A stretch of 64,000 bases of DNA from CAVQMB01 sp963713445 (lineage in GTDB: Bacteria; Pseudomonadota; Gammaproteobacteria; Competibacterales; Competibacteraceae): the NCBI GenBank assembly GCA_963713445.1, contig CAVQMB010000006.1, forward strand, positions 1 through 64,000, given 5' to 3'. How positions within the stretch are numbered: the stretch's first letter is position 1; every line of letters begins with the position of its first letter. This document shows positions 35,029-44,211 of this stretch, in pieces. The translations under genes were made by a program, and so were the position numbers. The notes below the pieces were generated by a model that worked only from the letters and a program-made list of their open reading frames with translations, did not search any database and was not told the DNA's origin.

Positions 35029-36450
35029 CTAGTCGCGCTGCAGGCGCTGACCGGCAACCACCCTGACTTCGTCCGCACCGCGGGCACCGCCCGGGGTCAG
35101 ACGCAGCGCGCTCAGGGCGGCACCTGCAAGCGCGAAACCGGTTCCCACCAGCAGTGCCAGCGTAGTGCCATGACGCAGCGACTGCGCCAGTAGCAATGCC
35201 ACCAGCGCAGCGCCTGTGGTCTGACCCAACAGGCGGGCGGTACCCAGCAGACCGCTGGCCCCACCGCTGCGTTCACGCGGGGCGGCTGCAATCATGGTAC
35301 GGTTGTTGGGCGACTGGAACAGACCGAAACCGGCACCGCTCAGCAGCATGCGCCATACCACATCGATGGTCGCCGGGTGTGTCGGAAGCATGGCCAGCGT
35401 CAGCAGGCCGCCGGCGAACAGCAGCAACCCGATGGCACCCAGCACGCCGGCACGATAGTGGTCTGTCAGCCGGCCCGCAAGCGGCGCAACGAAAGCCGTG
35501 GCGATCGGCCACGGCGTCATCAGAAGGCCAATCTGCACCGCCGAATAGCCAAACCTGTCCTGTAGATAGAAAGGCAAAGCGACAAAGGCAAGCATCTGGG
35601 CGCAGAACGCTGCGATAGACGTGAGAATGGACAGAGTAAAAATCGGAATGCGCAACAGATCAACTGGCAACAAGGGAGCGGTCATGCGTCGCTGCCGATG
35701 TACCAGCAATACCCCCGCGAGCGTTGCGATGGCGAACTCCGCGCCATAGAACAACGGCGCCTCGCCATGGCCGACGCTGTCAATGGCGGTAATTCCAAGG
35801 CCGAACGTGGCCGCACTGAAGACGGCGCTTGGCCAGTCGAAACGGTGACTGCCGCGCGGCGTGAAGGGTAATGCGCGCAGTCCTAACGTCAGGGCTGCGA
35901 GCCCGAACGGCACATTTACTGCGAACAGAAACGGCCAGCTCGCGACCGCCAGAATGCCCGCCGCGATGGTGGGCCCCGCTGCGGCTGATACCGCCACAAC
36001 CAGTGCATTGAGGCCAATACCGCGCCCCAGCAGACGCTGAGGATAAATGAATCGTACCAATGCCGAGTTAATACTCATGATGCCTGCGGCCCCGAACCCT
36101 TGCACCACGCGGGCCAGGGTCAGCATCATCAGTGAACCCGACACCGCACACAGCAGTGACGCCGCCGTAAACAGCACCAGCCCCACAAGATAGATCCGGC
36201 GATAGCCGACGATCTCTCCTAGCGAGGACAACGGCAGCAGCGAAATCGTGATCGCCAGCTGATAGCCGTTGACGATCCAGATCGCGAACGACGGGCTGGC
36301 CTGCAGATCCTGAGCGATGGTCGGCAACGCGACATTGGCAATCGCCCCGTCCATCACTGCCATGACCAGACCCAACGCAATAGTCAGGATGGCCCAGTTG
36401 CGTTGCGGCAGTGGCAGGCCATCACCGGCGTCTGTCATGACACTACGCAT
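35029..36450 (-). CDS. MFS multidrug efflux transporter, DHA2-like (14 TM)
   Basis: About 473 residues from MRSVMTDAGDG (ATG at 36450 or 36438). The motif LDxxxVNVALP appears as MDGAIANVALPTIAQDL, and the second signature is GFGAAGIMSINSALVRFIYP. Multiple hydrophobic segments are evident. It resembles DHA2 drug exporters of the EmrB/QacA type. There is no membrane-fusion partner beside it. It lies in the same direction as mscS, which is upstream. Confidence 0.87.
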   Translation of the reverse strand: MRSVMTDAGDGLPLPQRNWAILTIALGLVMAVMDGAIANVALPTIAQDLQASPSFAIWIVNGYQLAITISLLPLSSLGEIVGYRRIYLVGLVLFTAASLLCAVSGSLMMLTLARVVQGFGAAGIMSINSALVRFIYPQRLLGRGIGLNALVVAVSAAAGPTIAAGILAVASWPFLFAVNVPFGLAALTLGLRALPFTPRGSHRFDWPSAVFSAATFGLGITAIDSVGHGEAPLFYGAEFAIATLAGVLLVHRQRRMTAPLLPVDLLRIPIFTLSILTSIAAFCAQMLAFVALPFYLQDRFGYSAVQIGLLMTPWPIATAFVAPLAGRLTDHYRAGVLGAIGLLLFAGGLLTLAMLPTHPATIDVVWRMLLSGAGFGLFQSPNNRTMIAAAPRERSGGASGLLGTARLLGQTTGAALVALLLAQSLRHGTTLALLVGTGFALAGAALSALRLTPGGARGADEVRVVAGQRLQRD

Positions 36451-36526
36451 AGGCCAGTATATGGAGGGATGCGGGCGGCCCGGAAAACCGGGGTTGGGAA
36501 GGGCCGGGCCGAGCGGCCGGCGCCGG

Positions 36527-37624
36527 TCATGATGAATTCCTGATCGAGCTACCGTGACCCGTGTTGAGTTCGGCACGCACGCGCGGCAGGGCCTGCGGGT
36601 AGGTCTGCTGCACAAATTCGATCAGTTTTTCCCGGACCTCGCATCTGAGATCGAAGGCACGTCCCGCGTTAGCGGCCGACACCAGGATTCGCAATTCCAT
36701 GGTGGACTCCCGGAAGTCGGTAACTGCAACGTTAACGACCTGGTGGTCCCAAAGCCTTGATGCGCCTGCAATCTTCTCGACCTGCTCGCGAATGGCCTGG
36801 ACCGGAATCGAATAGTCCAGATACACCGTTACGCTACCAATCAGCGATGCGCTTTCGCGCGTCCAGTTCTGGAACGGCTTTTCGATGAAGTAGCTGAGCG
36901 GCAGAATCAGGCGACGCCAGTCCCAGATCCTGACCACTACATAAGTAGCAGTGATTTCCTCGACATTGCCCCATTCACCCTCAACCAGCAGTGCGTCGTC
37001 GATGCGAATCGGCTGGGTGACGGCCAGCTGGATACCGGCAAACAGGTTTTTCAGTACCGGTTGCAGAGCCAGGCCCACGACGATGCCGGCAGCACCCGCC
37101 GACGCCAGCAGACTGACACCGTACTGGCGCACCGCATCGAACGTCATCAACGCCGCGCCAATAGCAAGGGTGACAATGAGGATATTACCGACCCGTTGCA
37201 GTATGCGCGACTGCGTCACGTGCTTGCGTGCCAGCAGATTGTCCTCGGCGTCCAGTTTGAAGCGCCTGAGGTAGACCGTTGTCCAGATGTGCATCACGGT
37301 CATCACCATCCAGGCCACAAGGCCGATGAAACAGATCAGCAGCACGTGGGCCAGGACCGCGGACTGAGTAGCTGTCAGCGGCGCGATTGTTACGCCGCCG
37401 GACAGCGCGGCGACCAGCATCGCGAAGCGGGCTGGCTTTTGGGTTCTTGCTACGAGCGAGCGCCGCAGTAGCTCACCTGAAGCGACAACATGACTAAGAA
37501 AATCGTACAACAGCCGATGGACGAGAAGTCCGGCGGCCACCGCAAGGGCCAGGACAACCGCGCTGAGCGCCCAAGGCGGCAACCAGGCGATATGTTGCAT
37601 CAGTGTTCTCAGGAACTGCATCAT
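36527..37624 (-). CDS. MscS-type mechanosensitive channel
   Basis: About 365 residues starting MMQFLRTLMQH. Four or so hydrophobic segments precede the pore helix and the MscS beta domain: SLLASAGAAGIVVGLALQPVLKNLFAGIQLA, then DDALLVEGEWGNVEEITATYVVVRIWDWRRLILP. These are the TM3 glycine/alanine motif and the cytoplasmic Sm-like fold. It relieves pressure on osmotic downshift. The upstream reading to 37723 overlaps a terminator hairpin, so the start at 37624 is preferred. Confidence 0.9.
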   Translation of the reverse strand: MMQFLRTLMQHIAWLPPWALSAVVLALAVAAGLLVHRLLYDFLSHVVASGELLRRSLVARTQKPARFAMLVAALSGGVTIAPLTATQSAVLAHVLLICFIGLVAWMVMTVMHIWTTVYLRRFKLDAEDNLLARKHVTQSRILQRVGNILIVTLAIGAALMTFDAVRQYGVSLLASAGAAGIVVGLALQPVLKNLFAGIQLAVTQPIRIDDALLVEGEWGNVEEITATYVVVRIWDWRRLILPLSYFIEKPFQNWTRESASLIGSVTVYLDYSIPVQAIREQVEKIAGASRLWDHQVVNVAVTDFRESTMELRILVSAANAGRAFDLRCEVREKLIEFVQQTYPQALPRVRAELNTGHGSSIRNSS

Positions 37625-37639
37625 AAAACCAGCAGACAC

Positions 37640-37675
37640 AAAAAAGGCGCCGGACCGTTCGAGTCGCGGCGCCTT
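37640..37675 (-). terminator. Rho-independent terminator of the coiled-coil gene
   Basis: On the minus strand AAGGCGCC (37675-37668) pairs with GGCGCCTT (37651-37644), with a 16-base loop, and continues into TTTTTT. It ends the gene at 37704-38315 and lies just before mscS. Confidence 0.85.
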
Positions 37676-37703
37676 CTCGGCGGTAAACCGCGGATTCCGG
37701 GGG

Positions 37704-38315
37704 TCAGGACTTGGGCGAACCACCCGCTTGACGGGCCCGCATCACGATCTTGCGCATCTTGGCCTCGGTGTTCTGCAAATCAGTAATGAGCTTATCAGTA
37801 TTGCTGTTCTGATCACGCATGGCCGCCAGCAAACCCTTGCGGAACTTCTCCTGCGCTGCCTGAACCTTCTTGTCATGAAGCGCCTGGAGCTGGGCCTTGC
37901 GCAAATCGCGACGGCGCTTTTGCAGTTCCTGAATTGCCTGGTGGCGCTTGTCCTTGGCAAGATTCTTATCGGATAACTTAGCTTGCAGAGCCTTCATCTG
38001 CTTCACAGCAGTTTTGGGATCGTGACCATTAGCCTTCATGGTCTGTATCACCAGATCCCGCAGATGACTCTCCTGAGCTTTCAGTTCGGGATGCTTCTTG
38101 AGTGCTGCCTTCTGGATCGTACCCAGCTTACCCCGCACCTGCTGCAGATGCCGACGGGCCTGCTGGAACTGCTTCATGGTTTGCGACTGCTGGGCGCTAC
38201 TGCCGGCGGACCCGTTGCCATTGGCGGCGAAAGCCAGTGGTGTGGCCGCCAGGCCTGTCAGTGCCATCGTCAGAACAGCGGCGTGGATCATGCGGTGAGA
38301 CTTGGGGTTATACAT
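37704..38315 (-). CDS. Exported helical protein of unknown function
   Basis: A protein of about 203 residues. A signal peptide ends at ATPLAFAA, then the sequence is highly charged and heptad-like: QFQQARRHLQQVRGKLGTIQKAALKK, KQMKALQAKLSDKNLAKDKRHQAIQELQKRRRDLRKAQLQAL. A long coiled coil is likely. Its length and helical content resemble periplasmic chaperone-like proteins of the Spy/CpxP group, but the LTXXQ motifs of that group are not seen. A strong terminator follows the stop. Confidence 0.7.
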   Translation of the reverse strand: MYNPKSHRMIHAAVLTMALTGLAATPLAFAANGNGSAGSSAQQSQTMKQFQQARRHLQQVRGKLGTIQKAALKKHPELKAQESHLRDLVIQTMKANGHDPKTAVKQMKALQAKLSDKNLAKDKRHQAIQELQKRRRDLRKAQLQALHDKKVQAAQEKFRKGLLAAMRDQNSNTDKLITDLQNTEAKMRKIVMRARQAGGSPKS

Positions 38316-38492
38316 AAAACCTCTGATTACCATTCAGTATGTCGGTGGAATTACGGATAAGTTGGAGCCCAAAAACAGGACACCTAACCAGACCTTAACA
38401 GCCGTAACCACTTGGCTGTCAAGCAACCACGATGGACCTGCCCGGGGGTTCGGCTCGTTACTCAACAGAACTCGGTTCCTGCGGACGGCATA

Positions 38493-39086
38493 CTAGTAGA
38501 GAAACAATATAACGGCGAGCACCATCAGGGCAGCAAGAACGGGGCCCAGCAGGCGCTCGCCACGCGTGCGCCTCAAGAACGCCTCAAGCTGTTGTCCGAA
38601 TGCCATCCAGGTCATGCTGGAAAGCGGTGCGAGCAACAAGCACCCGAGCGTGAGTAGCAGGAGTTCGGTCATGCGCCCCGGACCGGGTGCGACTGAGAGG
38701 ACCACGAATGATGTCGCCATCGCCCAGGCTTTGGGATTGATCCATTGGAACAACGCCGCCTCGTGAAACCGCATGGGTCGATCGGCGCCGCCCGTATTGC
38801 CAATCTGCAGACCGAGAAGATGCCATGCCATCCACAGGAAATAGGCTGCCGCCAGGTATCGCAGTGCGGTCTCGATCTCCGGGTACTGCACGAACACCTC
38901 CCCCAGTCCCAGCCCGATCAAAAACACCATCAACGGAAAACCGGCGACGACACCGAGTGCATGCGGCGCCGTCCGCCCAAGGCCAAACTTCGCACTGGAA
39001 GTCATTAGCATCAGGTTATTCGGTCCGGGCGTGAAAAACCCCGGGATTGCAGCCGACAGAAAAGCGGCTATGACAGCGGTATTCAT
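38493..39086 (-). CDS. LysE/RhtB-family amino-acid exporter
   Basis: About 197 residues with six hydrophobic segments starting MNTAVIAAFLSAAIPGFFTPGPNNLMLM. The motif TPGPNNLMLMTSSAKFGLGRTAPHALGVVAG is the LysE signature (PGPxxxLV-like, then GxxxxxGxxxG). It would export an amino acid or related metabolite. An upstream start at 39197 overlaps the HAD gene and is rejected. The HAD gene lies directly upstream on the same strand. Confidence 0.88.
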   Translation of the reverse strand: MNTAVIAAFLSAAIPGFFTPGPNNLMLMTSSAKFGLGRTAPHALGVVAGFPLMVFLIGLGLGEVFVQYPEIETALRYLAAAYFLWMAWHLLGLQIGNTGGADRPMRFHEAALFQWINPKAWAMATSFVVLSVAPGPGRMTELLLLTLGCLLLAPLSSMTWMAFGQQLEAFLRRTRGERLLGPVLAALMVLAVILFLY

Positions 39087-39126
39087 GATCGTCCGGTATT
39101 TGATGCAACGATGGCGGATGGCTCTA

Positions 39127-39855
39127 TCAGAGCTCTCCACCCAACTCTTGCTGGTGAGCTCTAACCAACTCGGCCATACTGTTGAAACGGAAATCATAGT
39201 GTGGGATCTCGCCCGGATTCATCGTCGCGCCGAAGCCTTCCTGCTGATGACGCCGGTAGATCCAGCACGATGCCAGGCCATGCCTGTTTGCTGGTGCATG
39301 GTCGTGGAACAGGCTTTCGGCGGTATGCAGAATCTCATGTTTCCGGATTCCCAGCGATTCAAGCTTCTTTAGCATGTAGTCGAAATTACGGTCGGAAGGT
39401 TTGTAAGAACCACAGTCTTCAGCGGTGTAGATCGCATCAAAATCGATCCGCAGTTTTTCGTTGCTACCGGTGAAGCGTTCATTATCCACGTTCGACAGAA
39501 TAATCAGCTTGTAATGCGTCTTAAGGTATCGCAGCGCATCGGCAGAATCGCTGAAGGCGGGCCAGTCCTTGACCGACTTGCCGTAAGCCACGCATTCGTT
39601 CCAGCTCACCGGCACACCCCATTCCTCGGCGAGGCGGCGATAGACAATCGCCAGCAGCCCACAATAGTTCTTCGCCGGTGTCTGAGCCTGTTGATGGGAT
39701 TCGTGGCGGGCGTGAGCTTCGAGAATCTGGTTGCGGGTGAGTCCCCGAGCGACCTTGGCCGTCAGCGGTTTGAGTGCCTCGACTATTCCTGATTCCCAGT
39801 CGATAAGCGTACCGTAACAATCGAACGTCAGGGCGTTGAAATCGGTAAGTTTCAC
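39127..39855 (-). CDS. Haloacid dehalogenase type II-like hydrolase (HAD superfamily)
   Basis: A 242-residue HAD protein. Motif I FDCYGTLIDW (Asp nucleophile at 12), motif II LSNVDNERF, motif III Lys in SYKPSDRNFDYML, and motif IV near LHTAESLFHDHAPANRHGL. The pattern is that of haloacid dehalogenase type II, but whether it acts on haloacids or phosphates is unknown. The GTG start overlaps the preceding small ORF by four bases (GTGA), which suggests coupling. Confidence 0.85.
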   Translation of the reverse strand: MKLTDFNALTFDCYGTLIDWESGIVEALKPLTAKVARGLTRNQILEAHARHESHQQAQTPAKNYCGLLAIVYRRLAEEWGVPVSWNECVAYGKSVKDWPAFSDSADALRYLKTHYKLIILSNVDNERFTGSNEKLRIDFDAIYTAEDCGSYKPSDRNFDYMLKKLESLGIRKHEILHTAESLFHDHAPANRHGLASCWIYRRHQQEGFGATMNPGEIPHYDFRFNSMAELVRAHQQELGGEL

Positions 39856-39989
39856 GGGTTCAGTTCCTTGATGTCGTAGATTCGGTTAGTTGCTTTCGTC
39901 AGCCGATCAATGCGGAGATCGACCTCGTCGTGGGTGATTTGGCGCTCGCGGTTGTGAACAGTTCGCTCAGGTGACAATGATGTGTCCAC
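39852..39989 (-). CDS. Small ORF coupled to the HAD gene
   Basis: From a GTG at 39989 the frame encodes 45 residues (VDTSLSPERT, HNRERQITHDEVDLRIDRLT, NRIYDIKELNP) and stops at TGA within the GTGA overlap with the HAD start. The charged helical composition looks coding and is unlike random frames here. A GTG slightly further upstream would add about ten residues. No family is recognised; it could be the tail of a lost gene. Confidence 0.4.
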   Translation of the reverse strand: MDTSLSPERTVHNRERQITHDEVDLRIDRLTKATNRIYDIKELNP

Positions 39990-40189
39990 AAAACCGGGGT
40001 GGGCCACAAACGAGTCAGAGCTCTAAGCAGGCTGCCGCTAACCGAACTTGCGATGTGCGGAGCTTACGCGACAGCGGTTGGGCTGTCAGCCGCCCGACAA
40101 TACAGTGCCGTTGCCCATCACCGGCATATTGCCGATAATGCCCGCTGCCCTTCAAACCCCTTCCGCACGCCACCATCCATAGGACCGAC

Positions 40190-40837
40190 ATGGAACCCGA
40201 CTTCTGGCACCAGCGCTGGCACAACGATGAGATCGGCTTTCATCAGCCTGAGGTTAATCCGCGGTTAATCAGGCACTGGCCGCGCCTGCAGCTGCCCGCG
40301 GAGAGCCGGGTGCTGGTGCCGTTATGCGGCAAAAGCATGGATCTTGCCTGGCTGGCGGAGCAAGGACATCAGGTGATCGGTGCCGAATTGAGCACCGTGG
40401 CGTTGACGGATTTCTGCCGTGACCACGGGCTTGAACCGGCCATCAGCAACCACGGCCTGTTGCAGCGCTGGCAGGCCGGCGCCTACACCCTTTTCTGTGG
40501 GGATTTCCTGGAGTTGACGCCAGAGCTTCTGGGTCCGGTCGATGCCGTCTACGACCGGGCGGCGCTAATCGCCCTGCCGCCGGCCATGCGTCCGCACTAC
40601 GTTGCCAGGCTGCTGCAGGTAGCTGGCACTGCCCGGCAACTGCTGATCACGCTAGAGTACCGGCAGGAACTGATGAACGGTCCACCGTTTGCCGTGCTGG
40701 AGGACGAGGTCCGCCAGCTCTACCACGGGCACCCCATCAGTCGGCTGGATGAAACCGATGTCCTGGCTGGCCAGCCGCGGTTTCGCAAGAAAGGGCTGGA
40801 CCGGCTCCGGGAAGCGGTCTACCTGATCAAACCGTGA
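40190..40837 (+). CDS. tpm: Thiopurine S-methyltransferase
   Basis: A 215-residue SAM-dependent methyltransferase starting MEPDFWHQRWHNDEIGFHQPEVNP, with VLVPLCGKSMDLAWLAEQGHQVIGAELS as SAM motif and YDRAALIALPP downstream. This is the bacterial TPMT family, which methylates thiopurines and, in several species, selenium or tellurium compounds. Its GTGA overlap with the next MFS gene suggests a paired detoxification unit. Confidence 0.95.
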   Translation: MEPDFWHQRWHNDEIGFHQPEVNPRLIRHWPRLQLPAESRVLVPLCGKSMDLAWLAEQGHQVIGAELSTVALTDFCRDHGLEPAISNHGLLQRWQAGAYTLFCGDFLELTPELLGPVDAVYDRAALIALPPAMRPHYVARLLQVAGTARQLLITLEYRQELMNGPPFAVLEDEVRQLYHGHPISRLDETDVLAGQPRFRKKGLDRLREAVYLIKP

Positions 40838-42090
40838 GCAGCGTGAGCGACACGCTGCCGGTGCCCGATCGTTCGCTCACCCTCAGGATCCTGATCCCGT
40901 TCGCAGCCGGCTATTTCCTGTCGTATCTATTCCGGACGGTCAATGCCGTCATCGCACCTGAACTGACTACAGCACTGGGCCTGGATGCCACTGCGCTGGG
41001 CTTGCTGACCAGCGTTTACTTCCTGGCCTTCGCGCTATTCCAGCTGCCACTCGGTATGCTGCTGGACCGCTACGGGCCGCGCCGGGTGGAAGCAGCCCTG
41101 CTGCTGATCGCCGCCGGCGGCACACTGGTATTCGCACGTAGTTCGAGCCTGGAGGGTCTGCTGCTGGGCCGGGCACTGATCGGACTGGGGGCATCGGCGT
41201 GCCTGATGGCCGCCTTTACGGCAACTGCCTATTGGTTCCCGCCGCAGCGCGTTGCGGCCATGAACGGCTGGATTCTGGCCGCCGGCGGCCTCGGCGCCCT
41301 GACCGCTACGCGGCCAGTGGAACTGGCCTTGACGCTAACCGACTGGCGCGGCGTAATCGCTGCGCTGGCGGGGCTTGCGGTGGTGGTCATCGTGCTGCTG
41401 CTCACGCTGGCGCCGGATCCACAACGCCGGCCCGGTATCCCACTGAGAAGCCAGTTGCAGAGCATCGGCTGGATCTATCGCAACCGCTATTTCTGGCGCG
41501 TCGCCCCGCTGGCGATCATCACCCAGGCGGCGTATATGTCGATCCAGGGACTGTGGGCGGGCCCTTGGTTCCGCGACGTCACCGCGCTGAACCGGGCCGG
41601 CATGGCCGACTATCTGCTGTATACCGCCGCCGCCATCGTCGCCGGCTTTCTGTTGATCGGGCAACTGGCTTCCAGGCTGCAGCGAGTCGGCATACCCTTG
41701 AGCCGGACCATCGCGGCAGGCCTGCTGGTGTTCCTGCTGGCTCAGTTAGGTATCTGCCTCGACCTGACCGGCTACGCGCTACCCCTGTGGCTGCTGTTCG
41801 GATTCTTCGGCAGTGCCGGCATCCTGGCCTATCCACTGTTGACCCAGCACTTTCCCGCCGACTACGGCGGCCGGGTCAACGCCGCGATCAACCTGCCGGT
41901 GTTCGTGGCCGCGTTTCTGACCCAGTGGTCGATTGGTGGGGTGATCAATCTTTGGCCCACAGGGCCGGCGGGACATTACGCCCCGGAAGCTTACCAGTGG
42001 GCTTTCGGCCTGCTGTTGGCGTTACAGGTGCTGGCGTTTCTCTGGTTCCTGGTGGGCCCGCACGAGCGCTGCGCAACGCCAGATCCATAG
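40834..42090 (+). CDS. MFS transporter (YbfB-like)
   Basis: A 418-residue protein from a GTG that overlaps the tpm stop by four bases. About 12 hydrophobic segments are present, with the loop motif GMLLDRYGPRRVEAALLLIAAGG in the first half. It may export the methylated products of Tpm, but this rests only on translational coupling. The substrate is otherwise unknown. Confidence 0.85.
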   Translation: MSSVSDTLPVPDRSLTLRILIPFAAGYFLSYLFRTVNAVIAPELTTALGLDATALGLLTSVYFLAFALFQLPLGMLLDRYGPRRVEAALLLIAAGGTLVFARSSSLEGLLLGRALIGLGASACLMAAFTATAYWFPPQRVAAMNGWILAAGGLGALTATRPVELALTLTDWRGVIAALAGLAVVVIVLLLTLAPDPQRRPGIPLRSQLQSIGWIYRNRYFWRVAPLAIITQAAYMSIQGLWAGPWFRDVTALNRAGMADYLLYTAAAIVAGFLLIGQLASRLQRVGIPLSRTIAAGLLVFLLAQLGICLDLTGYALPLWLLFGFFGSAGILAYPLLTQHFPADYGGRVNAAINLPVFVAAFLTQWSIGGVINLWPTGPAGHYAPEAYQWAFGLLLALQVLAFLWFLVGPHERCATPDP

Positions 42091-42116
42091 GCCGCTGGTT
42101 CGACAGACGGGGGGCT

Positions 42117-42878
42117 TCACTGTCCGGGCCGGCGTATGATCAGGGTGTTGCCACGCTGATGCATCTCCAGGCCGGACAGCGCATTCAATCCCAGCAACAC
42201 TTTATCGGCCATGGCCATAGCCGGCAGGATCACCGCTTGCACCCGGTGCAAAGTCAGCGGTCCGAGTTGCAGCGTATCCAGTATGGTCTCGTAGCCGGTA
42301 GTGCCGCCGCTGGCGGTATCGATGCGGCGCTTGCGGCCATGCCTTAACTGCAATCGCTCGGCCAGGGTCCCCGACAGCGCTACCGTGGTGGCTCCGGTAT
42401 CCACCAGCAGTTGGACCGGCTCACCGTTGATCCGCCCGGCGCTGGTAAACGGGCCATCACCCCGGCGTTGCAAAATCACTTGCCGGGGCTTAGGGTTGGC
42501 AACGCCCGCGCTGACCGGCGGCACAGACGCCTGCGATTGGCCCACCGGTGTCAGCACCAGCACCCGCTCGGGGCGGCGTGCGCCGTTGGCATCCTCACCG
42601 TACAGCAGAATGAAGTTGTAACCGTTCAGCAGGCGACGAATGCCCGCCGCCAGCGTCAGGTCAGAAAAACGCGCGCTGAGCCGGCCATCGACACCCGGCT
42701 GCAGACTGAACCTGACCCCGGTCGCGGTACCCACCGCGGCCAGCGCGGACCCCAGTGGCCGGTCCTGAAAGCTGACCGATAGGTGACCATTCCGGTAGTC
42801 GACCGGTACAGCCGCCACCACCAGGGTTGGAATCAGCCAAAACACAAGTACCAGTGGTACTAAACGTAATACCGACAA
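42117..42878 (-). CDS. Retropepsin-like aspartic protease with N-terminal STN-like domain
   Basis: About 253 residues from a TTG just after rimI; the frame extends upstream only by overlapping rimI. A hydrophobic signal or anchor (LVPLVLVFWLIPTLVVAAVP) is followed by an STN/secretin-like segment (VSFQDRPLGSALAAVGTATG; LAAGIRRLLNGYN). After a linker comes a retroviral-type aspartic protease: LLVDTGATTVALSGTLAERL with catalytic Asp in DTG, and LLGLNALSGLEMHQRGN near the end. Single-domain periplasmic proteases of this clan are known; the STN fusion is unusual. Confidence 0.75.
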   Translation of the reverse strand: MSVLRLVPLVLVFWLIPTLVVAAVPVDYRNGHLSVSFQDRPLGSALAAVGTATGVRFSLQPGVDGRLSARFSDLTLAAGIRRLLNGYNFILLYGEDANGARRPERVLVLTPVGQSQASVPPVSAGVANPKPRQVILQRRGDGPFTSAGRINGEPVQLLVDTGATTVALSGTLAERLQLRHGRKRRIDTASGGTTGYETILDTLQLGPLTLHRVQAVILPAMAMADKVLLGLNALSGLEMHQRGNTLIIRRPGQ

Positions 42879-42891
42879 AAGGTGGCCTCGG

Positions 42892-43404
42892 TCAGTCGGC
42901 TGAGGGGATGATATTATGCTCCGGCCCCGGCAACGGCTCCAGTTGCCGGGCCATGACCAGGGCATCCTCGCGGCGTCCGCCGGCCGCCGGGTAATAATCG
43001 GTTCGGTGCGCAATCTCGCAGAACCCGGCGCGCTGATACAACCGCAGAGCCGGCGGGTTCGAGGGCCGCACCTCAAGAAACAGCGTCCGGGCTCCATAAA
43101 CACGCACCAGTTCAGTCACATGCCATAACAGATGGGTGGCCAGGCCACGGCCCTGCTGCTCCGGTGCGATACACAGATTGAGCAGATGCGACTCATCCAG
43201 CACCACTGAGGCGATGGCGTAGCCGGCCACCTCCCCACCCTGCTCCAGCACCTGGCAGCAATAGCCGGCATTAAGACAGTCCTTGAACAGGCCCCGGGTC
43301 CAGGGAAACTCATAAGCCCGCTTCTCGATCCGGCTCACCGTGGCCACATCACCGCGGACCATGGGCCGTATGCGTGCCTGATCCGGTGTCGGCTGAGCAC
43401 TCAC
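42892..43404 (-). CDS. rimI: Ribosomal-protein-alanine N-acetyltransferase RimI
   Basis: A 170-residue GNAT protein. IRPMVRGDVATVSRIEKRAYEFPWT and LCIAPEQQGRGLATHLLWH (the acetyl-CoA motif QxxGxG/A) and EVRPSNPPALRLYQRAGF match RimI, which acetylates ribosomal protein S18. It overlaps the uracil-DNA glycosylase gene by four bases (ATGA), a conserved gammaproteobacterial pairing. Confidence 0.92.
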   Translation of the reverse strand: MSAQPTPDQARIRPMVRGDVATVSRIEKRAYEFPWTRGLFKDCLNAGYCCQVLEQGGEVAGYAIASVVLDESHLLNLCIAPEQQGRGLATHLLWHVTELVRVYGARTLFLEVRPSNPPALRLYQRAGFCEIAHRTDYYPAAGGRREDALVMARQLEPLPGPEHNIIPSAD

Positions 43405-44198
43405 TGACAGGCCTCCATCGTCGCCCGCAACAGGCGTTGCGCCAACTGCAGATCCTGCCAGGACTTGGCCTTCTGTTGCGGCGAGCGCAGCAGATAGGCA
43501 GGATGATAGGTTACGATCAGCGGCCGCCCCTGAAACTGGTGCGCCCGGCCACGCAGACGCCCGACCGGCGTGTCCGTCTGCAGCAGACTTTGCGCCGCGA
43601 TCCGACCCATGACCAGCAGCAGCCGCGGCTGCACCAGCTCGATCTGACGCATCAGATAAGGCCAGCAGGCTTTGATTTCGTCAGGCTTGGGGTCGCGGTT
43701 ACCGGGCGGCCGGCTCTTGAGAATGTTGGCGATATACACCCGCTCGCGGGCCAGCCCGACAGCGGCCAGCATGAGGTCCAGCAGCTTGCCGGCACGCCCC
43801 ACGAAAGGCTCGCCAAGCCGGTCCTCCTCGGCCCCCGGCGCCTCACCGATGATCATCCAGTCCGCCTGATGACTGCCAACGCCAAATACCGGCCGCGTAC
43901 GGCTGGCGTGCAGGGCGCATGCCTGGCAGTTTGCCACGGCCTGTTCCAGCTGGGCCCAGTCCATGGCTGCAATCGCCGGCGTGGCCACACCCGCATCCGG
44001 TTCCTGCGACGCTGCGTCGACCGGCGGTGCCGCGGGACGCTCACCCGCGCCGGCCTCACCCGGCGGGGCGGGCACCGGCTCGACTTGCTCGTCTCCTGGC
44101 GACGCACTTGCAGCGGTTGCCGGCGCCGGCGCCACGCCCGACCGCAGCCGCCACCGCTCGATCCCCATGGCCTCCAGATAATAGCGATGACAGTTCAC
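43401..44198 (-). CDS. Family 4 uracil-DNA glycosylase
   Basis: A 265-residue protein with a variable proline/alanine-rich N-terminal linker (about 30-75). The catalytic part has GEAPGAEEDRLGEPFVGRAGKLLD, the four Fe-S Cys begin at CQACAL, and VTYHPAYLLR is the C-terminal motif. It removes uracil from DNA, acting as repair of deaminated cytosine. Its stop overlaps rimI. pssA lies upstream. Confidence 0.92.
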   Translation of the reverse strand: MNCHRYYLEAMGIERWRLRSGVAPAPATAASASPGDEQVEPVPAPPGEAGAGERPAAPPVDAASQEPDAGVATPAIAAMDWAQLEQAVANCQACALHASRTRPVFGVGSHQADWMIIGEAPGAEEDRLGEPFVGRAGKLLDLMLAAVGLARERVYIANILKSRPPGNRDPKPDEIKACWPYLMRQIELVQPRLLLVMGRIAAQSLLQTDTPVGRLRGRAHQFQGRPLIVTYHPAYLLRSPQQKAKSWQDLQLAQRLLRATMEACQ

Positions 44199-44211
44199 GC
44201 CAGCTACCTGG

